From Paenibacillus periandrae (lineage in GTDB: Bacteria; Bacillota; Bacilli; Paenibacillales; NBRC-103111), in assembly GCF_022458865.1 (NCBI RefSeq), contig NZ_JAJNMU010000001.1:372001-436000 (forward strand): a stretch of 64,000 nucleotides of DNA, written 5' to 3'. Position 1 is the first letter of the stretch, and the number at the start of each line of letters is the position of its first letter. A model generated the notes under the pieces. That model was given only the letters and a program-made list of their open reading frames with translations. It was not told where the DNA came from and did no database searches. Positions 54,093 through 63,479 of the stretch are shown piece after piece. The position numbers were made by a program, and so were the translations under genes.

Positions 54093-54128
54093 AAAGGGAT
54101 TCGCGATACTGTTATCACGAATCCCCTT
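54093..54128. terminator. Stem-loop after the AraC sensor-regulator gene
   Basis: AAAGGGATTCGCGATA pairs with TATCACGAATCCCCTT with small mismatches around a short loop. It lies between the pseudogene and the convergent regulator gene. The U-tail is weak. Confidence 0.6.
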
Positions 54129-54154
54129 AAACTGATCTGAAGTTTTACATTCAA

Positions 54155-56485
54155 CTACCGATAAGCCGTCCTGAACATCCCTGGAGTCATCTGGATACTT
54201 CGCTGAAACACGCGCGTCAGGTTGCGTTCGGAGTAGCCAATGATCGCGGCAATTTCGCTGATGCTCTGATCCGTTTCCAGCAACAGCCGCTTCGCCTCCT
54301 CGACCTTGCACTCCACGACAAATTCCAGGAAGTTGATCCCCATTTCCTTTTTGAACAGCCGGCTTACATAAGAAGGGCTCATCCCTACCAGCTCGGCGCA
54401 GTACACCAAAGACAAATCCTCCGTGCAGTGCTCACGAATATATTGGCACACCTGCCAAATCGCAGTCTGTCCTGTATCATTAAGCGAATCCTCGGTCAGC
54501 TTCTTGTGCAGCGGGAACAATACCTCCTTGAACCAGTCGATGATGTCGCGTGAGGTTTGCTTGCTTTCCAGTTGGCCGAACAGATTATGCTCCAGAATAT
54601 CGAGTATGCTCCCTCCCTGTTTCTCCAGAGAAGTAATAATCGCAGATAGCAGCACCGAGTAGCTTTGGTGAATAAAATTAACCGATTGTGATGTTTGCAG
54701 CGCCTTGGTGAACCGTTCCAGCGACTGCTCGGCCTGCTTCAGCTCGCCTTTGGATAGCGAATCAACAATTGCCCCCTCCAAATCGCGCGGGTAACGGAAG
54801 ATGGCGCGGGTTTTCGAATTTTCCAGATCTTCAATATAGAGGACCGAGGCCGTGTCCTGATAAATCCGATACTGCAGGGCCACTTCAGCTTCTTTATACG
54901 AAACCGGAACGTCGGCAATATGCGAGTAGCAGCGGCCAATCCCTACAGATGCCTCGAAGGACAGAAAGTTTTTCAAAGAGTCGCACACCGTCTGGGCAAA
55001 TTCAATCGTCCGCTCTGGCAGCTTCGATTGCTCCGTATCATGATCCCACTGCAGCAAAGCAATCCCCTTACCTTGATACGGAAATACATAACCCTTCAAA
55101 TCCGAGTTTTTCTCCATGAGCTCCTGGATCACATTGGATACGGCAAAAGCAATAATCGGCTGATCACCCGGCAAAAACCGCGTTTCCCTCAGCACATTTT
55201 CCACCTCGACGACCATGATCATATAGTTGGATTTAACTGTCAGACCGTACGTTTCACAATCCTGTATCAGAGAGTTGCTCAGCACGTAATCACCATTAAT
55301 GAGCTGCTGCAGACACCGTTCACGCAATGTTGGCTGGATCTTATCCATATAGCTGCCAAGCTGCTGCGTCTCCTTGCTCAAATAATCCAGACAGGCGCGA
55401 ATGTAGTCAAATTCATTTTCATTCGTCTGCACACGACCGGCCCCAAGCGATTTACTGTGCTTAATAAGCTGATCAATCGGACTATAGGCACGTTTGGTGC
55501 TAAAATAGGTAAAAATGACGGCCAATATAATAAAAAAGGTCAAGGCCAATAACGTAATCACACGTATCCAGACTAATCGTTCCGTAATCAGCTCCTGAGG
55601 AATTACCGATACATAGGTGCGTCCAAACAAGCTTTTGACGTAGGAATAATGGGCTTCCTTGCCATCAGCATCCGTATAGTAAAAGCTGTCAATACTGCTG
55701 CTGGCTTCGCTTATTTTCTTCAGGACCGGCATGTCCTCAAAACTCAAGGCGTTAGCTGCTGTTAGCTTCCCAGACTGAGCCAATTGATGTGGATAGCTGA
55801 CAAAAATCAATTCTTTTCCATTCATTAGCAAATTCGTATCATCGGGGAAAAATCGCATAATCCCTTTGGCATCGATCTGAAAAGCCAAAATGCCTTGTGA
55901 AGAAGCTGCAGCGGCTACCGGCAATCTTCGAAAAAAAGTAATGATTCCACTTTGTTGACTGTCCGGCAAATACACCCATCTCAATGGATTTTTATCCGCC
56001 ATCAGCTGCACAACATCATTTGTATATTTAAATTCATGAAGGTCGACGGCTCCATATTGATTCGTCAGAACCACATTTTCCTGTGTACTGAAAAAATAAA
56101 TTTCATTGATAAAATCGTTTGCGTTTTTGGCCAACGTAATTTTATTCATTAGCTCCAAATGCCATACCAATGGCTTGTCTGTAATCCGGTTTGAGAATAC
56201 ATCGTTAATTACCGGTTCGGCTGCCAGCTGAAGAGACTCTTTTTCAATACCTTGCAAAATACGCTCCGCCCGGTCTCTTGTCAGTGCCAATGACGATTTG
56301 CTTTCATCTATAATAAGCTCCTTGGTCCGTTCCATAGCAAACTGATAATATAATAATCCGGCTACAAGGATGGGAATACATACCGAAAGACAACCTACCC
56401 AAATTAAACGATGTAAATATTTACCACTTCGCTCTACTTTCCCGGGAAATAATACACGATACAAGCGGTTAATCCAGTTGCTCAT
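54155..56485 (-). CDS. Membrane-spanning AraC sensor-regulator
   Basis: 776 residues. Membrane helix 1 is at about 28-46; an extracellular Cache-like sensor follows; helix 2 is at about 298-322 (IRVITLLALTFFIILAVIFTYF). A cytoplasmic linker with a GGDEF-like degenerate region follows. The C-terminal AraC domain contains LVYCAELVGMSPSYVSRLFKKEMG and ISEIAAIIGYSERNLTRVFQ. It links outside sensing directly to DNA binding, without a phosphorelay. ATG 56485 follows GGAGG. Adjacent to the GHL6 locus, it is the best candidate to bind the 47-bp elements there. Confidence 0.9.
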   Translation of the reverse strand: MSNWINRLYRVLFPGKVERSGKYLHRLIWVGCLSVCIPILVAGLLYYQFAMERTKELIIDESKSSLALTRDRAERILQGIEKESLQLAAEPVINDVFSNRITDKPLVWHLELMNKITLAKNANDFINEIYFFSTQENVVLTNQYGAVDLHEFKYTNDVVQLMADKNPLRWVYLPDSQQSGIITFFRRLPVAAAASSQGILAFQIDAKGIMRFFPDDTNLLMNGKELIFVSYPHQLAQSGKLTAANALSFEDMPVLKKISEASSSIDSFYYTDADGKEAHYSYVKSLFGRTYVSVIPQELITERLVWIRVITLLALTFFIILAVIFTYFSTKRAYSPIDQLIKHSKSLGAGRVQTNENEFDYIRACLDYLSKETQQLGSYMDKIQPTLRERCLQQLINGDYVLSNSLIQDCETYGLTVKSNYMIMVVEVENVLRETRFLPGDQPIIAFAVSNVIQELMEKNSDLKGYVFPYQGKGIALLQWDHDTEQSKLPERTIEFAQTVCDSLKNFLSFEASVGIGRCYSHIADVPVSYKEAEVALQYRIYQDTASVLYIEDLENSKTRAIFRYPRDLEGAIVDSLSKGELKQAEQSLERFTKALQTSQSVNFIHQSYSVLLSAIITSLEKQGGSILDILEHNLFGQLESKQTSRDIIDWFKEVLFPLHKKLTEDSLNDTGQTAIWQVCQYIREHCTEDLSLVYCAELVGMSPSYVSRLFKKEMGINFLEFVVECKVEEAKRLLLETDQSISEIAAIIGYSERNLTRVFQRSIQMTPGMFRTAYR

Positions 56486-56668
56486 AGCTGCCTCCATCTA
56501 CTGCGGGAGGATTCCACGCAATGTCTAATGTCCATTATGACGGTATTTTAGCCTTACTTTTATTGTACTACATGATTATAACCAGAAGGAAGGCGGCATT
56601 GAACCGTCAATACTTGTCATATGTGCTTTCTATGGTGCAATTCAGGTCTTTATAACGGTTTACAACGC

Positions 56669-56734
56669 AAAAAGCCTTCAAGATTTAACAATCGGTCAGC
56701 ATAGCTTCCCCAATGCTCATCTTGAAAGCCTTTT
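56669..56734 (-). terminator. Terminator after the LarA-like gene
   Basis: On the minus strand AAAAGGCTTTCAAGAT pairs with ATCTTGAAGGCTTTTT (16 bp with G-T pairs) around a 34-base loop; the right arm ends in a T-run. Confidence 0.75.
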
Positions 56735-56746
56735 GATCATATCTTA

Positions 56747-58012
56747 TTACTCGCCCTTAACGTAAGGAATTGTCAAGGGACCCAGAGGCAGCACAGCAAC
56801 ACTCATAGATTCACCATATTTGTGCGCAAGCTGCTGCAGCGTATCATCGATATTAGCGGACGGCTTCAGCATCGCTTGTTCGATCAGCCCATCGGGCAGT
56901 GAGGAACGCACATATACATCAGCCCACACCTGCACAACAGCCTGCTTTTGTACCTGCCATTGATCAAATTGGGAGAACGAAGGATCATTGATCAGCTCCA
57001 AAATCTCCTGCGGCGTCTTACGCAGCTGTAATATACCTGCATAATTGCCATGATCCGGTATCCCATCCGAGCATTCGGAGGCAACAATAATCGTCCCGCC
57101 CTGCTTGACAATTTTGTGCGCCGCACTCATTCCTTTGACGGCCTGATACAGATTCTGATCCAGTGGATAGCCCGAATTGGAGGTAATGACAACATCAAAA
57201 CGCTGCTCAACCGGAACCATCGCATGCTCCTTGGCAAAAGCACAGCCCTGCTTATGGGCTTCGAACAGCTCCCCGGCAAATACCTGCGTAATTTCCTTGT
57301 CTTTGTTCAGCGCAACATTCAGCATGAATTCAGGCTTGCACAAGCGATTAACCTCGCCAGCCATCTCCTGTAAAGGATTGCGCTCCATATTCCCCCAGGT
57401 TGCGAGCGGGTCCCCGATCATCCGCGCATTATGGAAGGTCAGGATCGTCTCGATTCCTGCTATTCCAGGCATAATTCCTTTGGGTCCACCGGAAAATCCG
57501 GCAAAAAAGTGCGGCTCGATAAATCCGGTTACAATTCGAAAGTCCGCTTCCACGTACTCCTTGTTCAAATACGCATCACAGCCGAACGAAATTCGCCCCA
57601 GGTTGACCAACTCATCCTTGTTGTGACAATGATGGTTAATAACTCTAACCTTATCGACGATTTCCCCGCCCAGCATCTGCACGAATTCTTCCCGTGTTTG
57701 ATCCCGATGCGTGCCCGTCCCATTAATAATGACGAATTGCTCTGCCGGTACATGGGCAAGCTCCTCAATCAGCCAAGGAACCAGCTTATGATTCGGTGTG
57801 GGCCTTGTAATATCGCTGATCACGATAGCCACTTTATCCGTCGCTTTCACCATCTCACGCAGGGGAGGTGCGCCAATCGGATGCTGCAACGCCTCCATGA
57901 CAGCAGCCTTATCATCCTGCAAGCCCTCCAGGTGCGAAGGTTCAATGATTTGGGAATGATCAGGCACGTTAATCCGCAAAGCATCTTTTCCATATTGTAA
58001 AAAGGTTTCCAT
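56747..58012 (-). CDS. LarA family nickel-dependent racemase/epimerase
   Basis: 421 residues, standard LarA (DUF2088) length. Residues matching the Lactobacillus LarA site keep their spacing: His102 (GTHRDQ), His168 (GFIEPHFFAG), Lys178 (GGPKG, attachment of the nickel-pincer cofactor) and His194; SDITRPTP (66-73) and Gln290/Lys293 also fit. LarA homologues invert alpha-hydroxy acids including lactate and sugar acids. Following a GarR-like dehydrogenase and a GH105 operon, a sugar-acid substrate is likelier than lactate. The cofactor genes larB, larC and larE are not in this window. Confidence 0.88.
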   Translation of the reverse strand: METFLQYGKDALRINVPDHSQIIEPSHLEGLQDDKAAVMEALQHPIGAPPLREMVKATDKVAIVISDITRPTPNHKLVPWLIEELAHVPAEQFVIINGTGTHRDQTREEFVQMLGGEIVDKVRVINHHCHNKDELVNLGRISFGCDAYLNKEYVEADFRIVTGFIEPHFFAGFSGGPKGIMPGIAGIETILTFHNARMIGDPLATWGNMERNPLQEMAGEVNRLCKPEFMLNVALNKDKEITQVFAGELFEAHKQGCAFAKEHAMVPVEQRFDVVITSNSGYPLDQNLYQAVKGMSAAHKIVKQGGTIIVASECSDGIPDHGNYAGILQLRKTPQEILELINDPSFSQFDQWQVQKQAVVQVWADVYVRSSLPDGLIEQAMLKPSANIDDTLQQLAHKYGESMSVAVLPLGPLTIPYVKGE

Positions 58013-58093
58013 CCTTCATCACGCCTTTACACTCGTATAGGCCAAGTAGAGCCGTGAACACCATCCAGCCTCGACCATTCAGCTTAAACTCGC

Positions 58094-58972
58094 TTATTCG
58101 TATATTTTATATAAAGCCTGTGTGCCGCTGTTTTCTTCTCCAAGCGCTTGCAGCTGTTCATACAACGATTTAGCCAGCTTGAGACCGTGTGTTTGCAGAC
58201 CCATCTCTTCAGCTGAATCAATAGCAATTCCCATATCTTTAATAAAGTGCTTCACGAAAAATCCAGGTTCAAAGTCGCCTTTAATAATTCTCGGTCCCAG
58301 GTTGCTCAGTGACCAGCTGCCCGCAGCACCCGATTCAATGCTCTTAAGCACAGTGGACGGATCAAGACCCGCCTTTTTCGAATAAATCAAGGCTTCACAA
58401 ACACCCATCATATTCGAAGCGATCGCAATTTGATTGGACATTTTCGTATGCTGACCTGCACCTGCTTGTCCTTGATAGACGATATTTTTGCCCATCACTT
58501 CAAATACAGGCAAAACTGCGTCAAATACATCCTGCTCACCGCCAACCATAATCGATAATCTGGCTTCACGAGCACCCACATCGCCACCGGAAACTGGAGC
58601 ATCCAGGGAGAAGCATTGGACTTTTTTCGCTTCCTGCTCGATCCTTTTGGCAAGTGAAGGACTGGAGGTCGTCATATCAATGAGGTAAGTGCCTGATTGT
58701 GCATGACGGAGAATACCTTGCTCGCCCAAATACACTTCTTCAACATCGCTTGGAAACCCAACCATCGTGATCACAACGTCAACCTCACGGGCCAAAGCTC
58801 CCGGTGTTTCCTGCCATACTGCGCCAGCTTCCACCAATTCATCGGTTTTCGATTTGGTTCTGCTGTACACATGCAGCTTATATCCTGCATTCATTAAATT
58901 TTTGACCATGCTTTGACCCATGACACCCGTACCAATGAAGCCGATTGCAGCACCTTGTTTAATTGAACCCAT
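58094..58972 (-). CDS. GarR-like 3-hydroxyacid dehydrogenase
   Basis: 292 residues of the beta-hydroxyacid dehydrogenase family (3-hydroxyisobutyrate dehydrogenase/tartronate semialdehyde reductase). The NAD motif [13 protein letters not shown] (10-22) is followed by [22 protein letters not shown], the substrate signature, and catalytic Lys in [20 protein letters not shown] is 9 bases before ATG 58972. It is the first gene of a unit with the LarA-like gene, 81 bases apart, downstream of the GH105 operon terminator. It likely interconverts a sugar-derived hydroxy acid and its aldehyde. Confidence 0.9.
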   Translation of the reverse strand: MGSIKQGAAIGFIGTGVMGQSMVKNLMNAGYKLHVYSRTKSKTDELVEAGAVWQETPGALAREVDVVITMVGFPSDVEEVYLGEQGILRHAQSGTYLIDMTTSSPSLAKRIEQEAKKVQCFSLDAPVSGGDVGAREARLSIMVGGEQDVFDAVLPVFEVMGKNIVYQGQAGAGQHTKMSNQIAIASNMMGVCEALIYSKKAGLDPSTVLKSIESGAAGSWSLSNLGPRIIKGDFEPGFFVKHFIKDMGIAIDSAEEMGLQTHGLKLAKSLYEQLQALGEENSGTQALYKIYE

Positions 58973-59200
58973 ATCCAAATTCCTCCTTTGTAACATTCTT
59001 CTCTATTTTAATAGAAGTTGACATCAGATGGTAGCGACATTTATTGTTTTTGCCAAAAGTGCTGCAGGATATCAAAAAATGTCTTGTTATTATCGGTACT
59101 TCGAGCTAAATGCAGCGCCAAGCATCAAAATGTGTCTACCTCGATATCGATCACTAGCTCAAGTCCTATCGACAAAATCCGAGTTATCACAAATATGAAC

Positions 59201-59227
59201 AAAAAAAAGACGACCTGCGCGGCCGTC
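59201..59227 (-). terminator. Terminator of the GH105 operon
   Basis: On the minus strand GACGGCC, loop GCGCA, GGTCGTC (one G-T pair), then eight T. It divides the GH105/esterase operon from the GarR/LarA unit. The remaining 58973-59200 spacer presumably carries the latter's promoter; no clear motif was seen. Confidence 0.88.
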
Positions 59228-59238
59228 CACTTTATATT

Positions 59239-60312
59239 TCAACTGCTGATTGCTTGCCTGCCAGCGCCTAATCTCTCGGCCAGCCAATCGAATGAACGTC
59301 GTCCGCTAATCTCATGTCTGCCTTCGAATAAATCAGATAAAAAACGCTCCTGTACACCCATCGAAGCATAAATGCCGCTCACTCGCTCTATCATCACCTC
59401 AGTCGCATCGACCGGGAATAACGGATCGCTAATACCTGACTCAATAAATAAGGCTCGCGGCGCGATCAATCCGATCAATTCCGGCATTTCCGCATGCAAT
59501 AAAATACCAGGAATGTAATTATCCAGGCAATGCCGCCTCGATAAAATACTGCGCTTATACGTATTGCTGTATCCGCAAATAACAGCAGCCTGAATCCGTT
59601 GATCCAATGCCGCAGACAACGAGGCAACCATACCACCGCCCGATAAGCCCATACATCCGATTCTGGAGGCATCTACATCTGTTCGTGTCGTCAAATAGTC
59701 CGCTGAACGAATGGCCTCATACCCTCTCAGTCCGGCAATCGTTTTACCTGCCAGCAGCAGTGCAGCGGCAATCGGAAAGCACGAGTTCGGCGTGTCCGGG
59801 TTCTGTTCGGTATCCCAGGTCAGCTTACGGTCACCGAAGCCGACAATCTCGGGTGCGATGACGATCATCCCTCTTCGGCACAGCTCCAGAGCAAAATGAC
59901 GATGAATCCCCAAAACGCCGGTATCCTCTGAACCATCAGGCAGAAGTCCGACAACCTCCCGGCTGCCATAGCCATGTCCATGCCAGGCCAGAACCGCAGG
60001 AAACGGTCCATTGCCATGCTTCTTCGGGATCAGCACATAGGCCGGAACCCGCAGTCCATCAGCAGACGAATACTCAACGCGTTCCCGGATAACATCACCC
60101 AGATCGGTGCTTTCCAGAATTACAGGATCAAGCGCAGGCTGTGTGCCATCCAACGCTTCGAAGGAGCCAAGAGCTGTTGCAAGCTTATTGCGAAGCTGCT
60201 CCTGGCCCTGAGAATCACTGCCATTCCTCTTGCGTATGGCTTCCGTCTCTGCATACAGCTTTTCCAAATACAAATCAGGCTTCCAGATGAAAGACAACTC
60301 CTTCCATGACAC
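59239..60312 (-). CDS. Alpha/beta hydrolase, carbohydrate-esterase-like
   Basis: 357 residues. Triad: Ser224 (GLSGGG), Asp296 (SGISDPLFP) and His333 (EGRHEISG); HGHGYG (111-116) forms the oxyanion region. Organisation and the long N-terminal helical extension resemble acetyl-xylan-esterase-like (Abhydrolase_7) proteins. No signal peptide. It follows GH105 by 51 bases, fitting removal of acetyl or methyl esters from imported pectin fragments. The GTG start at 60312 has a weak ribosome site, so the exact start is uncertain. Confidence 0.85.
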   Translation of the reverse strand: MSWKELSFIWKPDLYLEKLYAETEAIRKRNGSDSQGQEQLRNKLATALGSFEALDGTQPALDPVILESTDLGDVIRERVEYSSADGLRVPAYVLIPKKHGNGPFPAVLAWHGHGYGSREVVGLLPDGSEDTGVLGIHRHFALELCRRGMIVIAPEIVGFGDRKLTWDTEQNPDTPNSCFPIAAALLLAGKTIAGLRGYEAIRSADYLTTRTDVDASRIGCMGLSGGGMVASLSAALDQRIQAAVICGYSNTYKRSILSRRHCLDNYIPGILLHAEMPELIGLIAPRALFIESGISDPLFPVDATEVMIERVSGIYASMGVQERFLSDLFEGRHEISGRRSFDWLAERLGAGRQAISS

Positions 60313-60363
60313 ACTACTTTTAGCAACTCATAGTGTATGATTTTCCTTCACCTATTCAGTATG

Positions 60364-61479
60364 CTAAAGAATACCGTTCATTTCAACACAAGTCAGCACA
60401 AATGCACCTACGCCATGCAGATCATTTTCGCAAACAGGTCTTGTCATGTAATTCGTATAGTCTCCCGCTGATGTACCGATGCAAATATCCGGCATAACAA
60501 AACGTCCCTGCTCATCGAACTTCATCCGGTTAACCAAACCTTGATAACCATGCTTAGCTGCCTTGGCCAAGCTTCCATCAGTATCTGCATAGCCGTGTTT
60601 AATTGCTTTGACAATCGCATATACGAACAAGGCTGAGCCTGAGGTTTCCAACCAATTCTCAGGACGATCACCTTTATCTACAACCTGATACCATAATCCG
60701 CTGGCTTCATCCTGATAGCGGGCTAGCGCTGCAGCGAAGTTACCCAACGATGTCGTCAATTGCTCACGCGCCTCATGATTGGCAGGCAAAGCGTCAAGGA
60801 AATCAGCCAAGGCCAGTCCATACCAGCCAAGCGATCTGCCCCAGAATTCCGGTGAGCAGCCTGTTTTCGGATTCGCCCAAGGCGTCTGCCTCTTTTCATC
60901 CCAAGCATGATACAACAGTCCGGTTGCTTGATCAGTCATATAGGTACGCATTAGCTTCTCTTGATGCAGAGTTTGTTCGATTAATCCGGCTTCACCATAC
61001 TCGACCTCATATTTGATCGCAAATACGCCGCCCATATACAAGCCATCCAGCCACATTTGGTAGGGATACTTGTCTTTATGCCAGAATCCTCCCTCAGCCG
61101 TACGATTCAAGGTACGGAACAGCTGTCGCAGCTTCTCCATCGCAATACGGTAACGAGGCTCCTTGAAATGCTTATCCAGCGTGAACAGCAGCAGGCCCGG
61201 TTGGATTGCATCCAGCTCATCGCGGCTGAAATAGAAGTTGCCCTGCTCGTCAATCAGATGATCCACATATGCCTTGGGATACAGCAAATACTTCTCATCC
61301 TTCGTTTGCTCCCATAGAGCGAGCATACCCTGCAAAAACACGCCTTGGTGATAATGCCAGCGATTAGCTGGAGGAAGCTCCCCTGGCACAAAGCTGGATA
61401 CGAGTGAATCGCAGGCCGCTTTGGCCCAATCGATAGGGGTTGCTTCAGTCCGGTTAAATGTAGCGTCGGTAGTGTTCAT
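60364..61479 (-). CDS. GH105 unsaturated rhamnogalacturonyl/glucuronyl hydrolase
   Basis: 371 residues of the (alpha/alpha)6 barrel family GH105 (YteR/YesR). MWLDGLYMGG carries Asp145, matching the catalytic acid Asp143 of YteR. RWHYHQGVFLQG, GFWHKDKYPYQ, PEFWGRSLGWYGLALAD and GDYTNYMTRP line the pocket. These enzymes hydrate the double bond left by polysaccharide lyases, releasing the unsaturated uronic acid. ATG 61479 follows AAGGGAG. Cytoplasmic, in an importer operon, so it acts on imported lyase products. Confidence 0.93.
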   Translation of the reverse strand: MNTTDATFNRTEATPIDWAKAACDSLVSSFVPGELPPANRWHYHQGVFLQGMLALWEQTKDEKYLLYPKAYVDHLIDEQGNFYFSRDELDAIQPGLLLFTLDKHFKEPRYRIAMEKLRQLFRTLNRTAEGGFWHKDKYPYQMWLDGLYMGGVFAIKYEVEYGEAGLIEQTLHQEKLMRTYMTDQATGLLYHAWDEKRQTPWANPKTGCSPEFWGRSLGWYGLALADFLDALPANHEAREQLTTSLGNFAAALARYQDEASGLWYQVVDKGDRPENWLETSGSALFVYAIVKAIKHGYADTDGSLAKAAKHGYQGLVNRMKFDEQGRFVMPDICIGTSAGDYTNYMTRPVCENDLHGVGAFVLTCVEMNGIL

Positions 61480-61527
61480 AATTAGCTCCCTTCGGGTAGT
61501 AAGTGAATAATGTATGGAATCGTACAA

Positions 61528-62409
61528 TCAGCCTTTAATCGAACCGAGTAATGCACCTTTGGCAAAATGCTTTTGCAGGAACGGATACACGATCAGCACA
61601 GGAATGGTAGCTACCACGATAACAGCCATCTTGATTGTCTGTTCCGGTGGTGCTGCATAACCGTCATCGAAGCCCGAAGAATCTGCACTGAGTCCGCTTG
61701 CCAAAATAACAATTTGCCGCAATATAATTTGTACCGGCCACTTCGCATTATCGTTCAAATAGAGAATCGCCGATAAGTACGTATTCCAATAGGTTACCGC
61801 ATAAAATAGTGAAATCGTCGCAATGGCAGGCATTGACAGCGGAAGCACAATCCGGAACAAAATGCCCCAATCGCTGCAGCCATCCATTTTGGCCGACTCT
61901 TCCAGACCGTCAGGGATATTTTGGAAAAAGTTGCGCATAATGATCAAATTAAACGCATTAATAGCAGTCGGTATAATCAAAGCAAAATAGGAATCGATTA
62001 AACCCATGTTTTTTACAGTAATAAAGGTTGGAATTAATCCGCCATGAAACAGCATCGTAAACACGACCATGAACATGATCACTTTCCGTCCATCCAGATC
62101 ACGTCGAGTCAAGCCATACGCCATCAAGGCCGTTAAAAACATACTAATCACGGTACCGACCGATGTAACTCCGATTGAAACCCCCAACGAACGCAGAATC
62201 GTATTCGTCGAGAAAATGTATTTGTAAGCATTCAACGAAAAGACGGTCGGAAAGATAACAAATTGTCTGGCCGCCATCTCCTCGGCAGTCGTGAACGATC
62301 CCGCTACCACGTGAATGAACGGCAGAATCATCACCAGAGCTATAATAGCCAAAAGTCCGTAATTTATCACATCAAACAAGCGACTGCTCATCGATTTATC
62401 TTGCTGCAT
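61528..62409 (-). CDS. Permease of GH105 locus (LplC/YtcP type)
   Basis: 293 residues. EAA loop LEESAKMDGCSDWGILFRIVLPLSMPAIATI; C-terminus HFAKGALLGSIKG. ATG 62409 is preferred, with AAAGGAG about 10 bases upstream. It lies between its LplB-type partner (28 bases upstream) and GH105. Needs a shared ATPase from elsewhere. Confidence 0.93.
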   Translation of the reverse strand: MQQDKSMSSRLFDVINYGLLAIIALVMILPFIHVVAGSFTTAEEMAARQFVIFPTVFSLNAYKYIFSTNTILRSLGVSIGVTSVGTVISMFLTALMAYGLTRRDLDGRKVIMFMVVFTMLFHGGLIPTFITVKNMGLIDSYFALIIPTAINAFNLIIMRNFFQNIPDGLEESAKMDGCSDWGILFRIVLPLSMPAIATISLFYAVTYWNTYLSAILYLNDNAKWPVQIILRQIVILASGLSADSSGFDDGYAAPPEQTIKMAVIVVATIPVLIVYPFLQKHFAKGALLGSIKG

Positions 62410-62436
62410 AAGGCTCTGTCTCCTTTCCATGTTGAC

Positions 62437-63390
62437 TTAATAAATGCCATCCTCGCCGGCTTTTTTGGCTAATTTGTTAGCGCTCATCACGAGAATCAGG
62501 CCGATAATCGATTTGAAGAATCCGACAGCGGTACTGAAGCTGTATTGTCCTTGCTTCAAGCCGGCGGTATACACATACGTATCAAAAATCTCTGCCACTT
62601 CACGGTTAGCTGAGTTTAACAGCAAGTAGACCTGTTCAAACCCTAGCTCCAGCACATCACCGATTTTCAGAATGAGCAGCACGATAATAACTCCGCGTAC
62701 CGAAGGAATCGTAATATGCCATATTTGACGCAGACGTCCGGCACCATCCATTTTGGCCGCTTCATACAAACCAGGATCGATCGCCGCCATCGCCGCCAAA
62801 TAAATAATCGTTCCCCAGCCCGCTTCACGCCAGATTACCTGTAAAATGTACGTAGGCCGGAACCATGAGGCGTTAAGTAAAAAGTTAATTTTTTCGTATC
62901 CCGCCGCTACCAGTAATTCATTAATGATCCCCCGATCCATCGAGAGCATAACGAATGTAATCGACACGATAATGACCCAGGACATAAAATGCGGTATATA
63001 AACCAACGTTTGCACGGTGCGTTTAAAGCCGCTGTGCCGCACTTCATTAAGCATTAAGGCCAGTAAAATCGGCACCGGGAAAAAGAACAATAAATTCATC
63101 CCGAATAAAATCAAAGTATTGGCCAGTATTCTAAAAAACGCCGGCTCCTCAAAAAGTCGCTGGAAGTTGTCGAATCCAACCCATTTACTCCCGGCAATTC
63201 CCAGATAAGGCTTGTAATCCTGAAAAGCAATAACGAGTCCCCACATCGGGACGTATTTGAAAATGATAAAAAACAGGAACCCCGGTAAGATCATCAGGTA
63301 GATCGCTCTATTTTTGATAACTCGCTGCAAAAGGCTCGAGCTTGATTTCGGTTTGATTTGGACTTGATTGGAGACAATTGTGTCATTCAT
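62437..63390 (-). CDS. Permease of GH105 locus (LplB type)
   Basis: 317 residues. YLMILPGFLFFIIFKYVPMWGLVIAFQDYKPYLG at the first helix; EAA loop LYEAAKMDGAGRLRQIWHITIPSV; C-terminus LAKKAGEDGIY. AAGGAGG precedes the ATG. It follows the binding lipoprotein gene at 63480. Confidence 0.93.
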   Translation of the reverse strand: MNDTIVSNQVQIKPKSSSSLLQRVIKNRAIYLMILPGFLFFIIFKYVPMWGLVIAFQDYKPYLGIAGSKWVGFDNFQRLFEEPAFFRILANTLILFGMNLLFFFPVPILLALMLNEVRHSGFKRTVQTLVYIPHFMSWVIIVSITFVMLSMDRGIINELLVAAGYEKINFLLNASWFRPTYILQVIWREAGWGTIIYLAAMAAIDPGLYEAAKMDGAGRLRQIWHITIPSVRGVIIVLLILKIGDVLELGFEQVYLLLNSANREVAEIFDTYVYTAGLKQGQYSFSTAVGFFKSIIGLILVMSANKLAKKAGEDGIY

Positions 63391-63479
63391 CGCAGGTTCC
63401 TCCTTCCTTTAATACAACAAGCACGGGAGCCATCCTCAGACCGGAAGGCCCCCAGCTTCATAGAGAATTAACGTTTAAA

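Noticed and set aside
54155..56485. Diguanylate cyclase activity in the AraC sensor-regulator
   Set aside because: The linker has no GGDEF/GGEEF motif; any resemblance is a degenerate fold only.
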